Source: Marinitenerispora sediminis
GTDB taxonomy: Bacteria; Actinomycetota; Actinomycetes; Streptosporangiales; Streptosporangiaceae
NCBI RefSeq assembly: GCF_003336425.1
Contig: NZ_QEIO01000015.1
Coordinates: 1 to 54,327 of the forward strand
Length of the DNA stretch: 54,327 nucleotides
Direction of reading: 5' to 3'
The notes under the pieces are model-generated. The model was not told where the DNA came from, did no database searches, and worked only from the letters and a program-made list of their open reading frames with translations. A program made the translations under genes and the position numbers. This document shows, in pieces, positions 48,385 to 54,327 of the stretch (position 1 is the first letter of the stretch; each line of letters begins with the position of its first letter).

Positions 48385-49863
48385 TCAGTATGCTCCCGCC
48401 CCACGGACCACCGCTGACCACGTCTTCCAGAGGATCTGGACGTCGAGGGTCAGCGACCAGTTTTCCACGTACCGCAGATCCAGGCGGACGGATTCCTCCC
48501 ACGAGAGATCCGCACGCCCGCTCACCTGCCACAGCCCCGTCATCCCGGGTTTCACCACCAGCCGGCGCCGCACGTCGTACCCGTACTCGGCCACCTCCTC
48601 GGGCAGCGGCGGCCGCGGGCCCACGAGGGACATGTCCCCCAGCAGCACGTTGGCGAGCTGGGGAAGCTCGTCCAGTGAATACCGTCGCAGCCACGCACCC
48701 ACGGGTGTCACCCGGGGGTCCCGCCGCATCTTGAACAGCACACCGTCGTGCTCGTTCCGGGGGCGCAGCACCGCTCTGAGCGCCTCCGCACCGACGACCA
48801 TGGTACGAAACTTGTAGAGGGTGAACTCGGCTCCGTCCCGCCCCACACGGGTCTGGCGGAACAGCACCGGCCCGGGTCCACTGGCGCGGACCAGCAGCGC
48901 CAGCACCGCGAACAGCGGGGCGAGCAGCACCAGGGCGGCCGCCGCCGTGACGCGGTCGAACAACTCCTTCACCACCCGCCGCACACCGGCGAGCTCCGGG
49001 TGCTCCACGTGCAGCAGCGGCAGCCCCGCCACCGGGCGGATCGACGTGCGCGGACCGGCGACCTCCATCAGCGCCGGAGCCACCGTGAGGTCCGTTCCGC
49101 TCTTCTCCAGCTGCCAGGCCAGCCGGCGCAGCTCGACCCCGTCCAGCTCGGGGCAGCTCAGGATCGCCACGGTGTCCGCGCCGGTCACCTCGACCACGTC
49201 CGGCACCGCCGCGAAGTCGCCGTAGACGGGCCGGCCGTCGACCTCGTCCAGACCACCGTCCGCCTCGTCGCACTGGTCGACCGGCAGGCAGACGCCGACG
49301 ACGTTCATCCCGTGGTAGGGCTCGCGCCGGAACTGCCGGATGAGGTCGCGGGCGCCGTCGCGGTACCCCACCACGATGACCTGCCGCATGCACGCCCCGG
49401 ACCGCCGGCGGCGGTGCAGCCGCTTGCGCAGCGCGTAGCGCAGCGCCAGGCTGAGCAGCGTCAGCAGCGGGAGCGCCACGATGACGTAGCCCCGGGCGAC
49501 GTCGATCTTGGTCGCGTAGGCCGCGATCGCCACGAGGGCGGTCAGCGCGACACCGGCGCTCAGGACCCGGCGGAACTCCTCGGTGCCCACGCCGATGAAC
49601 CGCCGCTCGTACCCCCCGGCCACCGCCACGGCGACCACCCACAGCAGGGGCAGCAGGAAGGTGGCCAGCAGGTACGGCGCCACCGCGGGGGTCCCGATCG
49701 CCTCGGCGAACCGGACCCGCACCGCGAGCAGTCCGGCGGCCGCGGCGGAACCGAGGTCGACGGCCGCCATCCCGCGCACGTAGGCCCTGGTCCACGCGAG
49801 CGGGGCCATCGGTCTGGACCGTGCTTCCCGGGCACCGGTCTGCACGCCGCTGATGACGGCCAT
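48385..49863 (-). CDS. Polyprenyl-phosphate phosphoglycosyltransferase (exopolysaccharide initiation)
   Basis: 492 aa. N-terminal ~150 residues hold about 5 hydrophobic segments, then a Rossmann-like domain (MRQVIVVGYRDGARDLIRQF). The C-terminal sugar transferase has KELFDRVTAAAALVLLAPLF, FRQTRVGRDGAEFTLYKFRT, YSLDELPQLANVLLGDMSLV, GPRPPLPEEV and KPGMTGLWQVSGRADLSW. This is the WcaJ/CpsE type that puts the first sugar-1-phosphate on undecaprenyl phosphate. ATG 49863 with GGGAGAG upstream. It heads the operon with cysQ, cysD, cysN and a sulfotransferase. Confidence 0.93.
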   Translation of the reverse strand: MAVISGVQTGAREARSRPMAPLAWTRAYVRGMAAVDLGSAAAAGLLAVRVRFAEAIGTPAVAPYLLATFLLPLLWVVAVAVAGGYERRFIGVGTEEFRRVLSAGVALTALVAIAAYATKIDVARGYVIVALPLLTLLSLALRYALRKRLHRRRRSGACMRQVIVVGYRDGARDLIRQFRREPYHGMNVVGVCLPVDQCDEADGGLDEVDGRPVYGDFAAVPDVVEVTGADTVAILSCPELDGVELRRLAWQLEKSGTDLTVAPALMEVAGPRTSIRPVAGLPLLHVEHPELAGVRRVVKELFDRVTAAAALVLLAPLFAVLALLVRASGPGPVLFRQTRVGRDGAEFTLYKFRTMVVGAEALRAVLRPRNEHDGVLFKMRRDPRVTPVGAWLRRYSLDELPQLANVLLGDMSLVGPRPPLPEEVAEYGYDVRRRLVVKPGMTGLWQVSGRADLSWEESVRLDLRYVENWSLTLDVQILWKTWSAVVRGAGAY

Positions 49864-50193
49864 ACTCTCCCACCCTCGACTCCCGACGCCCTCTCCCCGC
49901 CTCGCGCGCGGGGCGCACCGGCATGCCCACAACGGACATGCCACACCGAAGGCACCCAGCCTCCGCGGCGGTGAACTGATGACGAAAAAGGCGCAACGCG
50001 ACCTGACGCCGTGAATAGTAACTAAAGGTAGCGCGCAAGTCGCGTAACGTGACGCAGAGTGATCAGTAAAACCCGTAAGGACGGTGAAAAGCGGATTTCT
50101 GCGACCGCTCGGCCGCAACGGGCACCCGACGGTGGACCTCCCCAGCCGCCAGCCCGACGGCTCCGGGGCCACGGCACCGCGCGCCGGCGCGCG
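49864..50193 (-). promoter_or_regulatory. Long leader/promoter region of the phosphoglycosyltransferase operon
   Basis: About 330 bp with an unusually AT-rich core (49975-50090). A 9-bp hairpin with a 5-nt loop (49920-49942) lies ~60 bp upstream of the start. GTAAC motifs occur at 50015 and 50044. No known riboswitch is recognised. The right end of the interval is the pth 3' flank. Confidence 0.5.
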
Positions 50194-50696
50194 TCAGCCG
50201 GCGGTGTGGTAGATGAGCTGCGCCTTCTCCAGGCCCTCGGTGAGCACCGTCTCGACGGCGTCGGCGGCGCGCTCGATGTTGAGGTCCAGCTCCTTGCGCT
50301 CCGCGGTGCCGAAGTCCTTCAGCACGTAGGCGGCCGGGTCCATCCGACCGGGCGGGCGGCCGATTCCGAACCTCACCCTGATGTAGTCCGGGCCCGACAG
50401 CGAGGTGGTGATCGAGCGCAGCCCGTTGTGCCCGCCCGATCCGCCGCCGCGCTTCAGCTTCAGCGCGCCGTAGGGGATGTCCAGCTCGTCGTGGATGACC
50501 ACGATGCGCTCCGGGGGGACCTGGTAGTACTGCCGCAGACCGGCGACCGGTCCGCCCGAGAGGTTCATGAAGGTGCGCTGTTTCGCGAGGACCGCGCGGG
50601 GGCGTCGACCACCATGAATCCGGCGTTGTGCCGGTTACCGGCGTACTTCGGACCCGGGTTGCCCAGACCCACCACGAGCCACCACTCGACGCTCAC
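50194..50696 (-). pseudogene. pth: Peptidyl-tRNA hydrolase with internal deletion and frame change
   Basis: The N-terminal part (GTG 50696, GGGAGGG 6 nt upstream) reads [32 protein letters not shown]. The C-terminal part, in another frame, reads [40 protein letters not shown] and ends LIYHTAG. Compared with the E. coli and Streptomyces enzymes, ~25 residues between VVDA and RAVLAK are missing, and the two parts are out of frame at about 50600. Pth is normally essential, so either a second copy exists or the sequence or assembly lost a segment here. The catalytic N and H of NRHNAG and the TFMNLSG, HDELD motifs are all present on the two pieces. Confidence 0.85.
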
Positions 50697-50814
50697 ATCG
50701 CCCTCCCGGTCGGGCCGCCCCTCCGGAGACGCGGACGCGTGGCCTCCCAGCAGGCGGCTGAGGAGACCACGCATCGGTTCGGTTCGCTCTCCGTGTTCGC
50801 GGGTGCGGAACGGC

Positions 50815-51432
50815 CTACTCCGCGGACTCGGCCGGAGCCTCGGTCTCGGCGGCCGGCTCGGCGGCCTCCGCCTCGGCCGGGGCCTCCTCCGAGACGCGCT
50901 CGGCGGCGACGGTGAGGATGATCGTCTCGGCGTCGGTCACCAGCTCCGTGCCGGTGGGCAGCTTCAGGTCGCCGGCGGTCACGTGCGCGCCCGCCTCCAG
51001 GCCCTCGACGTCGACCTCGACGCCCTCGGGGATGTGGGTGGCCTCGGCCTGGACCTCGACCTGCACGAGCTCCTGGTTCAGCACGCCGCCGGGGGCGACC
51101 TCGCCGGTCGTGGTCACCGGGATCTCGACCGCGACCTTCTCGCCCTTCTTCACGACGAGCAGGTCGACGTGCTCCAGGAAGCCCTTGATCGGGTCCCGCT
51201 GCACGCTCTTGGGAAGCGCGAGGTTGTCGCCACCCTCGATGCCGTCCACGCGCAGCAGCACGTTCGGGGTCTTCAGGGCGAGCATCAGGTCGTGACCCGG
51301 AAGGTTGATGTGGCGCGGCTGGGTGCCGTGGCCGTAGAGGACGGCCGGCACCTTACCCGCGCGGCGAGCGCGACGTGCGGCGCCCTTACCGAACTCCGTG
51401 CGCGGCTCGGCAGCGATGCGTACCTCGGACAC
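50815..51432 (-). CDS. rplY: 50S ribosomal protein L25/general stress protein Ctc
   Basis: 205 aa, the long CTC/TL5 form. The N-terminal 5S-rRNA-binding domain ([40 protein letters not shown]) is followed by the second beta domain ([40 protein letters not shown]). An acidic Glu/Ala tail ends it. GTG 51432 with GAGGAG ~8 nt upstream is preferred to the longer frame. It lies between prs and pth on the same strand, the conserved actinobacterial order. Its leader carries three hairpins. Confidence 0.95.
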   Translation of the reverse strand: MSEVRIAAEPRTEFGKGAARRARRAGKVPAVLYGHGTQPRHINLPGHDLMLALKTPNVLLRVDGIEGGDNLALPKSVQRDPIKGFLEHVDLLVVKKGEKVAVEIPVTTTGEVAPGGVLNQELVQVEVQAEATHIPEGVEVDVEGLEAGAHVTAGDLKLPTGTELVTDAETIILTVAAERVSEEAPAEAEAAEPAAETEAPAESAE

Positions 51433-51445
51433 GACAAAACTCCTC

Positions 51446-51529
51446 GGGATCATCCCCGCTCGACGGGGAACACGACTTCTCTGGAACCACTCCCGCATGG
51501 GCGGGGAACCCCGAGTTCACGGGGAACGC
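51446..51529 (-). repeat. Three hairpin elements in the rplY leader
   Basis: On the minus strand three related elements with TTCCCCG...CGGGG stems follow one another: about 51505-51529, 51483-51510 and 51446-51473. They resemble degenerate type I-E CRISPR repeats in base pattern, but spacing is 9 nt or less, so it is not an array. They end just before the rplY ribosome site. Confidence 0.6.
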
Positions 51530-51685
51530 AACCGCGCCGGGCCACATTGAAAGTGCACGCGACCAAGAGGGACGAGCCCCACACAGACGCGGGACACTCG
51601 TTCCAGTCTAGTGGGTCTTCGGACAGGTCCGAACACGGCCGACAGGCCCGACGGCGCCGCGCTCCGCCGGGCCGGGCCGGGGCCG

Positions 51686-52663
51686 CTAGCTGGCGCCCTC
51701 GAACAGGCTGGTCACCGAGCCGTCGCTGAACACCTCGCTGATGGCGCGCGCCAGCAGCGGGGCGATGGTCAGCTGCGTGAGCTTGTCGAACTGGCGCTCC
51801 TTGGGCACGGGCAGCGAGTTCGTGATGACGACCTCGGAGATCCGCGAGTTCTGCAGGCGCTCCGCCGCCGGGCCGGAGAGCACGCCGTGCGTCGCCGCCG
51901 CGATGACCTTGTCGGCACCGTTGTCGAACAACGCGTCAGCGGCCTTCACGATGGTGCCGGCGGTGTCGATCATGTCGTCGACCAGCACGCAGGTGCGGCC
52001 CTCGACCTCACCGACGACCTCGTGCACCTTGACCTCGTTGGCGACGTCGGGGTCGCGGCGCTTGTGGATGATGGCCAGCGGCGCGCCGAGGCGGTCCGCC
52101 CAGCGGTCGGCGGTGCGGACCCGGCCGGCGTCGGGCGAGACCACCGTGATCTCCGCCGTGTTCACCTGCGAGCCGACGTAGTCGGCCAGGATCGGCAGCG
52201 CGAAGAGGTGGTCGACCGGCCCGTCGAAGAAGCCCTGGATCTGGTCGGTGTGCAGGTCGACCGCCATGAGCCGGTGCGCGCCGGCGGTGCGGAACAGGTC
52301 GGTCATGAGGCGGGCCGAGATCGGCTCCCGCCCGCGGTGCTTCTTGTCCTGGCGCGCGTAGCCGAGGAACGGCGTCACCACGGTGATGCGCTTGGCGGAC
52401 GCCCGCTTGAGCGCGTCCACCATGATGAGCTGCTCCATGATGGACTCGTTGATCGGGTCGGAGTGGCACTGGAGGACGAAGGCGTCGCAGCCGCGCACCG
52501 ACTCCAGGTACCGCACGAAGATCTCGCCGTTGGCGAAATCCTGGAATCTCGTCGGGGCCACGTCCACACCCAGGTGCTCGGCCACCTGCTCCGCCAACTC
52601 GGGGTGGTTGCGCCCCGAGAACAGCATGAGCTTCTTCTGACCCGCGGCCTTCTTGCCGGTCAC
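51686..52663 (-). CDS. prs: Ribose-phosphate pyrophosphokinase
   Basis: 325 aa. KLMLFSGRNHPELAEQVAEH begins the conserved N-terminus; FLGYARQDKKHRGREPISAR is the ATP/regulatory flexible loop. VDLHTDQIQGFFDGPVDHL, and the PRPP loop VLVDDMIDTAGTIVKAADAL, complete the family signature. It makes PRPP from ribose 5-phosphate and ATP for nucleotides, His and Trp. GTG 52663 has GGGGGAG ~9 nt upstream. It lies 19 bp after the glmU stop on the same strand, a conserved pair. Confidence 0.96.
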   Translation of the reverse strand: MTGKKAAGQKKLMLFSGRNHPELAEQVAEHLGVDVAPTRFQDFANGEIFVRYLESVRGCDAFVLQCHSDPINESIMEQLIMVDALKRASAKRITVVTPFLGYARQDKKHRGREPISARLMTDLFRTAGAHRLMAVDLHTDQIQGFFDGPVDHLFALPILADYVGSQVNTAEITVVSPDAGRVRTADRWADRLGAPLAIIHKRRDPDVANEVKVHEVVGEVEGRTCVLVDDMIDTAGTIVKAADALFDNGADKVIAAATHGVLSGPAAERLQNSRISEVVITNSLPVPKERQFDKLTQLTIAPLLARAISEVFSDGSVTSLFEGAS

Positions 52664-52682
52664 TTGTCGATCTCCCCCAGAA

Positions 52683-54140
52683 CTACCGGTCACTGGCTTC
52701 CTCGGCTCCCTTCGCACGCTCCGCGGCCTCGGCCGCGGGCGTTCCGGGCCGCTTGCGCAGCACCCACCCCTCGATGTTGCGCTGCCCGCCGGCCGAGACC
52801 GCCAGGGCGCCGGGTGGGACGTCTTCACGGACCACGGTGCCGGCGCCGGTGTAGGCCCCGTCGCCGACCCGGACCGGCGCGACGAACATGTTGTCGCTGC
52901 CGGTGCGGGCGTGGTCGCCGATCGAGCTGCGGTGCTTGTTGACACCGTCGTAGTTCACGAAGACCGACGACGCGCCGATGTTGACGCCGCGGCCGATGTC
53001 GGCGTCGCCGACGTAGGTGAGGTGCGGGACCTTCGACCCCTCGCCCACCGTGGAGTTCTTCACCTCGACGTAGGTGCCGATCTTGGCGCCGCGCTCCAGC
53101 GCGGCCCCCGGCCGCAGGTAGGCGTAGGGGCCCACGGAGCACTCGGGGCCGACGACCGCCTCGTGGGCGACCGCGTGCGAGATCCGGGCACCCGCCCCGA
53201 CCTCGGTGTCGCGGAGCAGCACCCCCGGGCCGACGTGCGCGTCCTCCCCGATCCGGGTGCGCCCCTGGAGCTGCGTCTGCGGTTCGATGACGGAGTCGCG
53301 GCCGACCGCCACCTCGGCGTCGACCCACGTGGTGGCGGGGTCGACGATGGTGACGCCGTCGCGCATGAGGTCGGTGAGCAGCCGGTCGTTGAGGAGCCGC
53401 CGCGCCTCGGCGAGCTGCACGCGGTCGTTGACGCCCTGGATCTCGACCCAGTCGGCGGCGGGGGTGGCGTCGACCCGGTGGCCGTCGCCGCGCAGGATCG
53501 CGACCGCCTCGGTGATGTACTCCTCGCCCTTGGCGTTGTCCGTGGACAGGCGGCCGACCACCTCGGCGAGCAGGGCGCCGTCGAAGGCGTACATCCCGGA
53601 GTTGATCTCGTCGACCGCGCGCTCCTCCTCGGTGGCGTCGGCGTGCTCGACGATGCCGGTGAAGTCGCCCGACGGGCCGCGCACCACCCGGCCGTAGCCG
53701 GCGGGGTCGGGCACCCGGGCGGACAGCACGGTGACGGCGTTGCCAGCCGCCTCGTGTGCGGCGACCAGGTCGGCCAGGGTCCGGCCGCGCAGCAGCGGGG
53801 TGTCGCCGTAGGCCAGCACCACGGTGCCGGAGAGCGCGACGCCCTCCTCGCGGAGCGCCTCGACGGCCATGCGCACGGCGTGGCCGGTCCCGTTCTGCCG
53901 GTCCTGCACGGCGGTACCGACCTCCGGTGCCACCCGCTTGAGGTGCCCGGTCACCTGGTCCCTGCCGTGGCCGACGACCACGACCGTGCGCTCCGGACCG
54001 AGTTCGGCCGCGGCGGCCAGGACGTGGCCGAGCATGCTGCGTCCGCAGATCTCATGGAGGACCTTGGGAAGCCTGGACTTCATACGGGTGCCCTCGCCCG
54101 CCGCGAGGACGATGACGGCAGCCGGGCGGCTCACGCTCAC
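52683..54140 (-). CDS. glmU: Bifunctional GlcNAc-1-P uridyltransferase/GlcN-1-P acetyltransferase
   Basis: 485 aa. The N-terminal uridyltransferase has VIVLAAGEGTRMKSRLPKVL (nucleotide loop), QNGTGHAVRMAVEAL and VLAYGDTPLLRG. The C-terminal left-handed beta-helix carries GTYVEVKNSTVGEGSKVPHL, TYVGDADIGRGVNIGASSVF and VNYDGVNKHRS, the acetyltransferase site. It makes UDP-GlcNAc for peptidoglycan, and possibly for the polysaccharide locus. GTG 54140 with AGGAG upstream. The actinobacterial C-terminal tail is short and Ala/Glu-rich. The upstream ~190 bp to the window end show no gene. Confidence 0.96.
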   Translation of the reverse strand: MSVSRPAAVIVLAAGEGTRMKSRLPKVLHEICGRSMLGHVLAAAAELGPERTVVVVGHGRDQVTGHLKRVAPEVGTAVQDRQNGTGHAVRMAVEALREEGVALSGTVVLAYGDTPLLRGRTLADLVAAHEAAGNAVTVLSARVPDPAGYGRVVRGPSGDFTGIVEHADATEEERAVDEINSGMYAFDGALLAEVVGRLSTDNAKGEEYITEAVAILRGDGHRVDATPAADWVEIQGVNDRVQLAEARRLLNDRLLTDLMRDGVTIVDPATTWVDAEVAVGRDSVIEPQTQLQGRTRIGEDAHVGPGVLLRDTEVGAGARISHAVAHEAVVGPECSVGPYAYLRPGAALERGAKIGTYVEVKNSTVGEGSKVPHLTYVGDADIGRGVNIGASSVFVNYDGVNKHRSSIGDHARTGSDNMFVAPVRVGDGAYTGAGTVVREDVPPGALAVSAGGQRNIEGWVLRKRPGTPAAEAAERAKGAEEASDR

Positions 54141-54327
54141 TGGCGGAGACTCCTCGAATCGCTGGCGGATGACTGGATCGGCGCGCGGGGATCGGACGCC
54201 GACGTGGGTGCCGGCACCGCCGTGAGCTGCCCGCGGGCACGCGAACAGACGCGACTTCCGAGGCCGACATGGGCAGCATACATGTGGCCTGTGAGCCGGG
54301 CGGGGGCGGTGAGGGGTCCCCGCGGAG

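Noticed and set aside
49864-50090. Riboswitch in the phosphoglycosyltransferase leader
   Set aside because: I could not match the conserved cores of c-di-GMP, c-di-AMP, SAM or cobalamin riboswitches; only a simple hairpin is visible.
51446-51529. CRISPR array (type I-E-like repeats)
   Set aside because: The repeats are degenerate and separated by 9 nt or less or overlapping. There are no ~32-nt spacers and no cas genes. They are better described as leader hairpins.
54141-54327. A tRNA upstream of glmU, as found in some actinobacteria
   Set aside because: No acceptor/T-arm pairing or TTCGA-type loop with stems could be found in the remaining bases.

Overview
The window is chromosomal DNA from a very high-GC actinobacterium. 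Conserved blocks support this: ndh, ppx, DUF501, divIC and eno on one strand; mazG next to mfd; and glmU, prs, rplY and pth in a row. Starts are often GTG (one is TTG), almost no TTA codons are visible, and there are actinobacterial-type Rex, IdeR/DmdR and SoxR operator sequences. I lean towards a Nocardiopsaceae-like genus, but that is inference.

Layout. 1-3.7 kb: start of pruA, a divergent PucR regulator and an APC amino-acid permease. 4.1-9.8 kb: an unusual class I tRNA with apparent anticodon UAA, then ndh (with Rex-like operators upstream), ppx, DUF501, divIC and eno on the minus strand. 9.8-11.5 kb: extremely GC-rich DNA with no convincing gene. 11.5-18.3 kb: a TauE/SafE permease, a frameshifted P-loop gene beside a degenerate Nudix gene, a DinB-like protein, an iron-box-controlled siderophore-binding lipoprotein, mazG, and an APS kinase fused to a degenerate ATP-sulfurylase domain. 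18.6-24.9 kb: mfd, a Nudix hydrolase, a membrane protein and an SDR. 24.9-26.4 kb: mostly non-coding, with an IS5-type transposase remnant.

26.4-49.9 kb is a large exopolysaccharide locus, and it is the most interesting part. It encodes a Wzz/BY-kinase-like chain-length protein whose kinase site is missing, a Wzy/WaaL-type membrane protein, an APH-fold kinase, two PAPS-dependent sulfotransferases, a Wzx-type flippase, an acyltransferase, an Alg14-like protein overlapping an Alg13-GT2 fusion, a secreted GH26-like hydrolase and an initiating phosphoglycosyltransferase. The phosphoglycosyltransferase is followed on the same strand by cysQ, cysD, cysN and a sulfotransferase. Sugar-chain initiation, sulfate activation, PAP removal and sulfation are therefore encoded side by side, and no sulfite-reduction genes are present. 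The simplest reading is a dedicated pathway for a sulfated cell-surface polysaccharide or glycolipid. APS kinase would come from the fused cysC about 25 kb away in the same window.

Inside this locus are a TetR/lipoprotein/acyltransferase unit with tandem operators, an NmrA-like oxidoreductase behind a SoxR-type promoter, a pentapeptide-repeat protein and two small unknown genes. 50.2-54.1 kb returns to core functions: a peptidyl-tRNA hydrolase gene with an internal deletion and frame change, rplY (with a hairpin-rich leader), prs and glmU, all on the minus strand.
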